From the NCBI GenBank assembly GCA_022844565.1, contig JALHLK010000021.1, positions 1-64,000 on the forward strand: DNA of 64,000 bases, in the 5' to 3' direction. Origin of the DNA: Saprospiraceae bacterium (GTDB taxonomy: Bacteria; Bacteroidota; Bacteroidia; Chitinophagales; Saprospiraceae). How positions within the stretch are numbered: the first letter of the stretch is position 1; the number at the start of each line of letters is the position of its first letter. The notes under the pieces were generated by a model. That model was not told the origin of the DNA. It saw nothing but the letters and a program-made list of their open reading frames with translations, and ran no database searches. Position numbers and translations under genes: made by a program. Positions 44,178 to 52,586 of this stretch are shown here, piece after piece.

Positions 44178-46238
44178 TCAAATGGGTAATTGAATAGTGA
44201 ACTCGGTTCCTTCATTTTCTTTTGTGTTTACTTTTATTTCCCCTCCATGCGCTTTCACAATATCATAGCTCAAACTCAAACCTAAGCCTGTACCTTGTCC
44301 AGTGGGCTTGGTGGTAAAAAAAGGCTGAAAGATCTTTTCTTTGATGGCCTCCGGGATGCCAGAACCATTGTCTTTTACGGCTATTAGCAGTTGGCTATTG
44401 GCTGTTAGCTGTGTGGTAATGGATACGGTCGGTACATAGCTGTGCACTTGTCCTTGGCCGCCCGTGCCCCCGACCCCTGAAGGTGAGCCCGCCCGCTCAA
44501 TGTCTTTACTGCGTTCATTTACAGCATAAAAGGCATTGTTGATGAGATTGAGCAAAACTCTGCCGATGTCCTGTGGTATGATGTCTATCTTCGGAAGATT
44601 AGGATCAAAATGGGTCTCCATCGTGGCATTGAAGTCTTTATTTTTGGCTTTTTGGCCTTGATAGGCTAGCCTTAGATAATCACCGCATAATACATTTATG
44701 TCCGTGGCTTCTTTTTGTCCAGTACTCGTGCGCGAGTGTTCGAGCATACCTTTCACGATGTCAGATGCTCGTTTACCGTGGTGATTGATTTTTGTGAGGT
44801 TTTGTTCTATGTCGTCAGCAATAGCAAATCCTTCTTCTACATCTCCTTTTTTAAACTCTTCTTTCATTTCTTTAATCAAATCATTGCTTACCTCTGAAAA
44901 GTTGTTTACAAAATTTAACGGGTTTTGTATTTCGTGGGCAATGCCTGCGGTGAGTTCTCCTAGAGAAGCCATTTTTTCAGATTGGATGAGTTGGGCTTGT
45001 GTGGATTTGAGGTTGACAAGGGTTTCTTCCAGTACTTTATTGGCTTTTTGTTTTTGTCTATTGTTCTTAAAGAGAATGAAGGATATAAGTATAAAAATAA
45101 GTAATCCAAATAACACAGTATAAGCGAAAACCTTGTTTTGGTAAGCTTCGTTCTCCTTTTCCAGATTTTGTAAACGCATTTGTTCTTGAAAAGAAAGATT
45201 CTGAAATTCGGCCAGACTATTGATTTTATCTTGGTATATTTTCCTATTAGTTATAAGCGCTAGCCCTTGGTATTTGTAGGCACTGTCAGGTTTATTATTT
45301 AATTCGTAGGCTTTATATAGGTTCTCATAGGCCCTACCTTTGTCAACTGTAGATAGCGAAACTGAACCTAAAATTTGCATGAGTCTTTCAAATTGGACTG
45401 CGTAAATGAGTGCTGAATCTTTTTCGTTTTGTGTAAGATAATAATTGGTTAGGTGAAAATAATTTTGGGCTTGCCCCCCTCTATTTCCAGATTTTATCCC
45501 CTCTTCAATACCTCGATAGAAATGCTGCAGTGCACGTTCGGGATTACCTTTTTTTAAGTGAAGTAAACCCGAATAGGATAGGATTGGTGAAAGAAAATCA
45601 GTTTTGCCTGATTGGAGAGAAATTCTTTCCGCCTGTTGTTCAAATAATAATGCTGAATCAATCCTATTCAGGTCCATGTAGGTCCTTCCCAATCCCAAAT
45701 TAGCCAGAATTATTCGCATAGGGTCTTGCACAAATTCGCTCATTTGTAAGGCCTGTTTATAGTGATAAATCTGTTGATCTGAATTTTGAGTTGGTGTCAT
45801 TAGATTTGCATAGGTATGATGGGCATAAGAGCGTGTTAAAAATTTGGCCTTTTCAGGATCATCAAGAATCCAATTGTTTTTTTCCAATTCAACATTTTCA
45901 ATAATTGAAAAGGCCTTTAACAAATTCTGTAATGAAGTCGCATATTGAGCACTGATGATTAATTGGTAAGCTCTGGAAATCAATACATTGGACTCTGCAA
46001 GAAGTTTATTATTTCTCTTGGCGATTTGTAATCCTAAATCAATGTAATAATTAGCTGAATCGCTGTTTGTATTTTCATAATAAAAGTAAATTTTTCTGCT
46101 AAGTTGATATTTAAGAGAATCATTCACAGTTGATTTAAATGTACGGGTAAGACTATCAATACTATTGGTCTGTGCACTGCCTAAAATTGGCAGTAATACC
46201 AAAAAATATCTAATTATATACACACTTGATATTTTCAT
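44178..46238 (-). CDS. TPR sensor histidine kinase
   Basis: This 686-aa protein has a signal peptide (1-22), TPR-like repeats (about 28-345; YATSLQNLLKAF, RIDSALLFEQQAE), a TM (about 372-390), His435 and a HATPase. The DHp loop matches 27899-29845, while the post-N-box loop ([17 protein letters not shown]) matches 38682-41933. The core is therefore a patchwork of neighbours. Its ATG overlaps the stop of the mini-ORF at 46235-46384. Confidence 0.93.
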   Translation of the reverse strand: MKISSVYIIRYFLVLLPILGSAQTNSIDSLTRTFKSTVNDSLKYQLSRKIYFYYENTNSDSANYYIDLGLQIAKRNNKLLAESNVLISRAYQLIISAQYATSLQNLLKAFSIIENVELEKNNWILDDPEKAKFLTRSYAHHTYANLMTPTQNSDQQIYHYKQALQMSEFVQDPMRIILANLGLGRTYMDLNRIDSALLFEQQAERISLQSGKTDFLSPILSYSGLLHLKKGNPERALQHFYRGIEEGIKSGNRGGQAQNYFHLTNYYLTQNEKDSALIYAVQFERLMQILGSVSLSTVDKGRAYENLYKAYELNNKPDSAYKYQGLALITNRKIYQDKINSLAEFQNLSFQEQMRLQNLEKENEAYQNKVFAYTVLFGLLIFILISFILFKNNRQKQKANKVLEETLVNLKSTQAQLIQSEKMASLGELTAGIAHEIQNPLNFVNNFSEVSNDLIKEMKEEFKKGDVEEGFAIADDIEQNLTKINHHGKRASDIVKGMLEHSRTSTGQKEATDINVLCGDYLRLAYQGQKAKNKDFNATMETHFDPNLPKIDIIPQDIGRVLLNLINNAFYAVNERSKDIERAGSPSGVGGTGGQGQVHSYVPTVSITTQLTANSQLLIAVKDNGSGIPEAIKEKIFQPFFTTKPTGQGTGLGLSLSYDIVKAHGGEIKVNTKENEGTEFTIQLPI

Positions 46239-46384
46239 GATCTTGGGATTTGAATGATAAAAATAGAGCCTTCTCCCTCTTTAGAACCTACCCTTAAATC
46301 TCCACCATGTGCTTTAATAATACCATAATTCGTCTGAATCACAGATATACACGAATTTGTGGATTGCACTGATTTCTTTTTCAT
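46235..46384 (-). pseudogene. Coupled 49-aa mini-ORF (repeat plus kinase C-terminal fragment)
   Basis: The start overlaps the TGA of 46381-48378 and the stop overlaps the ATG of 44178-46238. It begins MKKKSVQSTNSCISVIQTNY and continues with IIKAHGGDLRVGSKEGEG and FIIQIP, the best-preserved kinase-tail sequence of the three mini-ORFs. It keeps the HGG motif, unlike the copy at 21888. Confidence 0.75.
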
Positions 46385-48378
46385 GCTATTGGCAATTTAA
46401 TCATAAATTCTGTTCCCACCCCTTCATTACTGTCAAGGGTTATTTCACCGCCATGAGCCTTCACAATATCATAACTCAAACTCAATCCTAATCCCGTTCC
46501 CTGTCCCGTAGGTTTGGTGGTAAAGAAGGGTTGGAAGATTTTGTCTTTTATGGAGGATGGGATTCCGGGGCCGTTGTCTTTAACGGCTATTAGCAGTTGG
46601 CTGTTAGCTGTTAGCTGGGTGGTGATGGATACCTTCGGTACGTAGTTGTGTACTTGTCCTTGGCCGCCCTTGCCCCCAACCCCTGAAGGGGAGTCCGCCC
46701 GCTGCAATTGTTTATTTCTTTCATTTAACGCATAGAAGGCGTTTGTAATGAGATTGAGCAAAACTCTACCGATGTCCTGAGGTATGATGCCTATCTTCGG
46801 AAGATTAGGATCAAAATGGGTCTCCATCGTGGCATTGAAGTCTTTATTCTTGGCTTTTTGGCCTTGATAGGCTAGCCTGAGATAATCACCGCATAATACA
46901 TTGATGTCCGTGGCTTCTTTTTGGCCGGTACTCGTGCGTGAGTGTTCGAGCATACCTTTCACAATGTCAGATGCGCGTTTGCCATGGTGATTGATTTTTG
47001 TAAGGTTTTGGGCAATATCGTTCAATAACTCATCTTCTAATCCCTTATCTCGCTCACTTTCAACTTTTGAACTTTCAACTTTCAACTCTGAAATCAGCTC
47101 GTTACTTACTTCACTAAAGTTGTTTACAAAATTCAATGGGTTTTGTATCTCATGGGCGATGCCTGCGGTAAGTTCTCCCAAGCTAGCCATTTTTTCAGAT
47201 TGGATGAGTTGGGCTTGGGTGGATTTGAGTTTTGATAAAGTTGATTGAATTTCTTCGTTTTTGCCTTGTAATATGGCATTTGCCTTTTGTTTTTGGCGGT
47301 TGTTGCGGTAGAGAATGAAGGCAATGAGCAAAAGAACGCCCAGACCTGCCAATAGTGAATACTGTTTTAATTGGTTTTGGTAGGCTATCTGCTCGGCTTC
47401 AATTTTACGTTGGCGTTCTTGTTCTTCAAAATACAATTTTTCAACTTGCCTTGCTTTGTTTTGGTTGAAAAGGCGGTCTTTGGTAGTAGTAGTAATAATG
47501 AGATATTTGAGGGCTTCTTTAGGGTCTGAATCTTTGTAAAGATCAAATAGTAATTGGGCAGATTGTATAATATAAATTGTCAAGGATTCTGATTGAAAAA
47601 TTTTATACCCTGCTTTAGCATAGATTTTGGCGGAATCAAGTTGATTACGGTCTTTAAAAATCCGAGCGATACCCAAATAGCTTTGTCCATCTGGATTTTT
47701 ATTTTCAGCAATTGATTGTCTGAAATAAGACATGGCAAGGTCTCTATCTCCTTTTTTATAATAAATTTCACCATAGTGCATCGGATAATTAGAGGTTGGA
47801 ATCGGCGAAACACCACTTAATGAAGATTGATATCCTTTTTGAAGATAAACTAAGGCAGAATCAAGTATACCTGCTTCCTTGAAACAATAACCCATAGCAG
47901 TATAAATAGGTACAATTGCCTCAGATATATGGGCTTTTAGCATGAGGGCTAAACAGGCACGATAATAATTTAAACCTCTTTCTGTATCAAATTTATTATA
48001 ACCATAAGCAATGTATCCGAGAAGTTTAACAAGATTGATAGTGTCTTTATTTTTCTCACACAATGGTTTTATTTCATGTAAAATGGACAATGCTTTAAAA
48101 TAATCCTTTTCAACCAATATAAAACCTGTATTTAGGCCACATTCTATTTGCCCTTTTTCAAAGTGAGTCCTTTTAGCCAATTCATATCCTTTTAACCCAA
48201 AGTCTAATCTTTCTTCAGGGGATATAGAACTACCTCCCAATACGATTTTGCTGTAAAGCATAACTTTAGTGGTATCGTCTTTGGTATTTGCTAAAACATT
48301 CTTAAGGCTATCCATCTGGCTGTTTTGGGCAAAGACTAAATTTATTGTAAAACATAAAAAGAAAAATATTTTTTTCAT
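46381..48378 (-). CDS. TPR sensor histidine kinase
   Basis: This 665-aa protein has a signal peptide (1-17), TPR-like repeats (about 25-310; RDLAMSYFRQSI, QLDSAKIYAKAGY), a TM (about 340-357), His409 and a HATPase. The post-N-box block (LNERNKQLQRADSPSG) and the substitution [12 protein letters not shown], where most have D for G, are shared only with 54845-56947. The DNA is almost identical over about 265 nt (46620-46885 against 55089-55354). It starts 3 nt after the upstream stop. Confidence 0.93.
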   Translation of the reverse strand: MKKIFFFLCFTINLVFAQNSQMDSLKNVLANTKDDTTKVMLYSKIVLGGSSISPEERLDFGLKGYELAKRTHFEKGQIECGLNTGFILVEKDYFKALSILHEIKPLCEKNKDTINLVKLLGYIAYGYNKFDTERGLNYYRACLALMLKAHISEAIVPIYTAMGYCFKEAGILDSALVYLQKGYQSSLSGVSPIPTSNYPMHYGEIYYKKGDRDLAMSYFRQSIAENKNPDGQSYLGIARIFKDRNQLDSAKIYAKAGYKIFQSESLTIYIIQSAQLLFDLYKDSDPKEALKYLIITTTTKDRLFNQNKARQVEKLYFEEQERQRKIEAEQIAYQNQLKQYSLLAGLGVLLLIAFILYRNNRQKQKANAILQGKNEEIQSTLSKLKSTQAQLIQSEKMASLGELTAGIAHEIQNPLNFVNNFSEVSNELISELKVESSKVESERDKGLEDELLNDIAQNLTKINHHGKRASDIVKGMLEHSRTSTGQKEATDINVLCGDYLRLAYQGQKAKNKDFNATMETHFDPNLPKIGIIPQDIGRVLLNLITNAFYALNERNKQLQRADSPSGVGGKGGQGQVHNYVPKVSITTQLTANSQLLIAVKDNGPGIPSSIKDKIFQPFFTTKPTGQGTGLGLSLSYDIVKAHGGEITLDSNEGVGTEFMIKLPIA

Positions 48379-48381
48379 CCG

Positions 48382-51300
48382 TCAGTTATTTTTAAAAGGT
48401 AAAAAAATAATAAACTCCGACCCAACCTCTTCATTTGAAACGACTTCCAAACTCCCGCCATGACCTTTGGTCACAATATCAAAAGCGAGTGAAAGCCCTA
48501 ATCCTGTGCCCTGCCCTGTCGGTTTGGTAGTGAAAAACGGTTGAAATATTTTATCTTTGATAGCGCAGGGTATGCCGGATCCGTTGTCTTTTACAGTGAT
48601 AAGCAGTTGGCTGTTGGCTGTTAGTTGGGTGGTGATAGTTACTTTTGGCTCATAATCACTTCCTGCCTTTTCACTCCCGCTGGGGCGGGACTTCGCTTTG
48701 CTTGTTTCAACTTTCAACTTTTCACTTACTGCGTAAAAGGCATTGTTGATAAGGTTGAGGATGACTCTACCGATGTCCTGTGGGATGATGTCAATCTTTG
48801 GCAAATTAGGATCAAAATGGGTCTCCATCGTGGCATTGAAGTCTTTATTCTTGGCTTTTTGGCCTTGATAGGCTAGCCTTAGATAATCATTACATAGTGC
48901 ATTGAGATCTGTGGATTCTTTTTGGCCTGTGCTCGTGCGTGAGTGTTCAAGCATGCCTTTGACGATGTCGGATGCGCGTTTACCGTGGTGATTGATTTTT
49001 TCTTGATTGCTTATGAGGTCATCTATCAAATCATTTTCTAAATCTTCATCCCGTTTTCCTAGTTCTTTACTCCTTTCTTCTTTCAGTTCTTTGGCCAGAT
49101 CGACACTAAGCTCTGAGAAATTATTGACAAAATTCAAGGGGTTTTGTATCTCGTGGGCGATACCTGCCGTGAGTTCACCGAGAGAGGCGAGTTTTTCGGA
49201 TTGGATGAGTTGGGCTTGGGTGGTTTGAAGTTCTTTTAATGCAGCTTCTAATCTTTGTTTTTCATCGGCCAATTTGATGGCTTGTTCTTCCTTTAGTTGT
49301 AAATCAAGGTATCTTTTATAGGCCAAGTCGAAAGCCGAAGCAGCTCTTTTTAATAGGTATTTGGGTTCTTCTGAAAAAGGTTTTTGGCTTACCATTGATA
49401 ATGCCCCACGAGAAAACTTAGAAAAATGGAAGTTACTAATTTGCGGCATCGACTCACCAAGGCGATCTTTGATTTCGGGCGACATCGTCATTAACAAAAG
49501 TAGCCATTCTTCTAATATATCGTCTTTTGCGATGATTGTATAGTCTTCTTGGTTTGATTGATAGGCGTTTAACCATTCCAAGGTAAGGCGACAAGCATCA
49601 AATGGAATATGTGTTGTTCCTAAAGTAATATTACCCGCTGATGATTTATCAACATTTTGAGCATTCCACGAATTGATAAAGCCTTGTTCAATATCGTAAA
49701 ACTGAATGATTGTGGCTTCGAGTTCTTTCTGACCTAAAGCATTGATTTGTACGTAGAGCGTTTGAACAACCCCTGAAAATTCGTTAGAGGTTTGCATTGC
49801 CAAGGCACTTGCTCTGATGCGTTCAAAGGATGCTTCAATCTGTGCTTCTCGTGCCTGAGCTTCAGCTTTTTGAAGGTCAAGAAAACGAGTGTATGTTTGG
49901 TCAAAAACTTTTGAAAATTTTTGGATAAGGTCAAATTGATCATCACTTAAAGGATCAAATGAGGAAAGCATAATGCAGCCAAAGTTTTGAAATGAAGCAT
50001 TGAGTATAACACTTTTGACTGAACGCATATTATCTTTAACAAAGGCGGGTAATTGTGATAAAGCATTTGCAAATTGATAATCATCCCATGTTTTTTTATT
50101 ATTGCCTTCTAAAATGTAAGACCATCTTTGTTCACGTTCTTCCCAACCTTTTAAAATTGCCAAATTAGGTGCATATTCATGGTATTCTACTAAAATTTTT
50201 AAAGGTTCTTCTAATGCATCTGCACTCACCATCCACCAATATGCATCTTTTGTGGCTTTATTAAAAGTCATAATAAAACCCCTGTCTAAGTGCATATTGA
50301 GTTTGGTACATTCGACATACATAAAACCTAACAAAGAATTAAATTCTTCTGATGTATTCATCGCCATTGCACGGCTACGAATACGTTCGAGAGAGGCTTC
50401 AATTTCTGCTTCTCTCGCTTGTGCTTCTGCTTTTTGTAAATCAAGGAAACGAGTGTAGGCCTGCTCAAAAACGACCGCAAACTTTTGCAGTATTTTAGCT
50501 TGCTCATCGTTAAGTTTTTCTGGGCCCCATTGTAAAGCACCATATTTTAAGAAAGCTAAAGAAAATACAACTGATGATAATGATTTCATAAAAGCCTTAC
50601 CTTCCTCCGGAAATTTTTTAAAATCTGTTTGTGTAAACATATATTCATCAAATGACCTCTTCTCATCATCTGTAAGCAATAACTCAAGGTACTTATCGCC
50701 ATTTTTCCAGGCTGAAAATTGGGCTATATAAGCAGGGTGGTTAAAACTTTTGATATGATAACCAATGGGATACTCTGATTGATCAAATCCACCAACCCAC
50801 TGTATCAAATCATTTTTTATACTATCCATAATAAGTATACTTGCGGCTCCGTATTTGAAACCCAATACTCTCAATTGATCATAAAGCGTCGCCACAACTT
50901 CTTTTAATTCGTCACTTTTATGCATTTCTAATGACCTTGCACGCACTTGATCTAATGCTACTTCGATTTTCAAGTCATTATTTTTTGTTGCTAACTCTTT
51001 GCTCGATTGGACCAAATCTCGATTTTGATTCTCAATTTGTATCTTTTGTTGTTGCAATTTATCATTGAGTAATCTTTTACGTCGGTTAGTATAAATTAAG
51101 ATCACTGCAAGAAGTACAAAAGTTAACAAACTACCTAAAAGTGAATTTTGCTTGATCCTATTTTTTGTATTGATTTCCTTTTTTTCTAATTCTATCAGTT
51201 TGTTTCGTTGTTCGCTTTCCAGAAAATAACGTTTGTTAGTTTGGTCTTGGGTAAAGACTTTTTCTTTAATAGCATTGTACCTCTTTAAATAAAATAAAGA

Positions 51301-52221
51301 TTGGGCAGGATTCGATTTATCAAAATATTCAGATAAAATCAAAGCCGCATTCATTTCGTTGATATCATTACCCATTTTCACTGCACCATCATAAGCCGTT
51401 TTTGCATAATAATACATGGAGTCTCGTATACCTTTATTTTGCATAGCTTTAGAAAGATATATCTGAGTCTCTTGCAATGCAAAGTGATTGTCTATTTGCT
51501 CCATAGCAACACGCATAATATGCAAATGATATAATGCTGAGTCAGGCATATTTTGTTTTAAAAAGGCTTTACCGATTGCATTATGGGCGTACCCTACAAA
51601 ATGCATGGTGTTAAACTGTATATTTTGTGCATAACCTAGACTTTGTAAGGCAAATGTTAATGCGGAGTCACCTTGCTGCATATTACTATACATTTCAGAG
51701 GCTGACATATATGTTGCCCATTTGTCTACAAGACTAAACTCTACTTCAGGATGATTATCGAACAATTGTATATTTTCATAACATTCTTCTAAGCATCTTT
51801 TATAGTCACCTTGGAATTGATATGCCAATTGAGCCATATTGGAGTAGTTGCTTAGCTCATTAAGTACGTCTTTGTATCGTTCCTTACCCTCTAAGGCCAA
51901 TTCTAAACCTTTTGCCCATTGACCACTTATGGTATATTGAAAAGATAAAGGTCCAAGACCTTTTCGAAATCCATTGCTGTAATTAAGTTTTCTTATCAGC
52001 TTTAAGGCTTCTTCACCAATTAGAATTGATTTTTCAACACTAGTATTTGAATAAAGTGTTGCTAATTCAAATAACGTATTAACTCTATTTGTATCATTGG
52101 GAAGCTTATTAAGTAACTTTTCTAAACTATCAATTTTAGTTTTTGAAAAGCCTTGTGGCTGTGCTAAGAGGCATTGATTAACTGCCAAGCACATGAAAAA
52201 TGTAAGTGTAAATAATCTCAT
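48382..52221 (-). CDS. TPR-TM-GAF-like sensor histidine kinase
   Basis: This 1279-aa protein bridges the two main input types of the array. It has a signal peptide (1-20), extracytoplasmic TPR-like repeats (about 30-340) and a TM (about 360-378). Three GAF-like modules follow on the cytoplasmic side, beginning at VALDQVRARSLEMHKSDEL (about 421), IEASLERIRSRAMAMNTSEE and IEASFERIRASALAMQTSNE. Then come a coiled coil, His1023 and a HATPase. The post-N-box loop has the SRPSG palindrome (48675-48690). The module helices match those of the giant kinase 29842-38535. It may integrate an outside and an inside signal; this is inference. Confidence 0.93.
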   Translation of the reverse strand: MRLFTLTFFMCLAVNQCLLAQPQGFSKTKIDSLEKLLNKLPNDTNRVNTLFELATLYSNTSVEKSILIGEEALKLIRKLNYSNGFRKGLGPLSFQYTISGQWAKGLELALEGKERYKDVLNELSNYSNMAQLAYQFQGDYKRCLEECYENIQLFDNHPEVEFSLVDKWATYMSASEMYSNMQQGDSALTFALQSLGYAQNIQFNTMHFVGYAHNAIGKAFLKQNMPDSALYHLHIMRVAMEQIDNHFALQETQIYLSKAMQNKGIRDSMYYYAKTAYDGAVKMGNDINEMNAALILSEYFDKSNPAQSLFYLKRYNAIKEKVFTQDQTNKRYFLESEQRNKLIELEKKEINTKNRIKQNSLLGSLLTFVLLAVILIYTNRRKRLLNDKLQQQKIQIENQNRDLVQSSKELATKNNDLKIEVALDQVRARSLEMHKSDELKEVVATLYDQLRVLGFKYGAASILIMDSIKNDLIQWVGGFDQSEYPIGYHIKSFNHPAYIAQFSAWKNGDKYLELLLTDDEKRSFDEYMFTQTDFKKFPEEGKAFMKSLSSVVFSLAFLKYGALQWGPEKLNDEQAKILQKFAVVFEQAYTRFLDLQKAEAQAREAEIEASLERIRSRAMAMNTSEEFNSLLGFMYVECTKLNMHLDRGFIMTFNKATKDAYWWMVSADALEEPLKILVEYHEYAPNLAILKGWEEREQRWSYILEGNNKKTWDDYQFANALSQLPAFVKDNMRSVKSVILNASFQNFGCIMLSSFDPLSDDQFDLIQKFSKVFDQTYTRFLDLQKAEAQAREAQIEASFERIRASALAMQTSNEFSGVVQTLYVQINALGQKELEATIIQFYDIEQGFINSWNAQNVDKSSAGNITLGTTHIPFDACRLTLEWLNAYQSNQEDYTIIAKDDILEEWLLLLMTMSPEIKDRLGESMPQISNFHFSKFSRGALSMVSQKPFSEEPKYLLKRAASAFDLAYKRYLDLQLKEEQAIKLADEKQRLEAALKELQTTQAQLIQSEKLASLGELTAGIAHEIQNPLNFVNNFSELSVDLAKELKEERSKELGKRDEDLENDLIDDLISNQEKINHHGKRASDIVKGMLEHSRTSTGQKESTDLNALCNDYLRLAYQGQKAKNKDFNATMETHFDPNLPKIDIIPQDIGRVILNLINNAFYAVSEKLKVETSKAKSRPSGSEKAGSDYEPKVTITTQLTANSQLLITVKDNGSGIPCAIKDKIFQPFFTTKPTGQGTGLGLSLAFDIVTKGHGGSLEVVSNEEVGSEFIIFLPFKNN

Positions 52222-52229
52222 TTTTTTAA

Positions 52230-52577
52230 TTATTTTTTGGTGACTTTTAAGGTATGATCATAATGTGTCACGATCCAGGATTTAACTTGGTTATTTAAAT
52301 TAAAAAATCCTTGAGAATTAAAGAAAAAAAATAAATTAAAATTAATAACCAAAGATAATGTATCAAAACCATTTTTGATAGTAGCATAAATGATAGATTT
52401 TGTAATATCATCATTCAGTCCAATATGGATGACTGAGTGATTCGGGCCCCATTGCATAAAGCCAATTTGTTCCTCAATACGTCTAAATAGCCTAATAAAA
52501 AAATTTGACTGAGTCCAAAATTCAATGCTATAGATTAAAAGAAAATAAAAGGTATTTTGGAGTGAAAAATTTTTCAT
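52230..52577 (-). pseudogene. 115-aa ORF, probable degraded remnant between kinases
   Basis: It begins MKNFSLQNTFYFLLIYSIEF, and its N-terminal half is related to that of 56957-57367: both have LQNT.YFL, then EQIG and NHS at the same spacing. Each directly follows (9 nt) a seven-TM kinase gene. The C-terminal part (IKNGFDTL ... YDHTLKVTKK) may be a heavily decayed kinase tail, but the match is weak. There is no complete domain. It is unlikely to be a functional enzyme. Confidence 0.5.
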
Positions 52578-52586
52578 TGGTCAATG

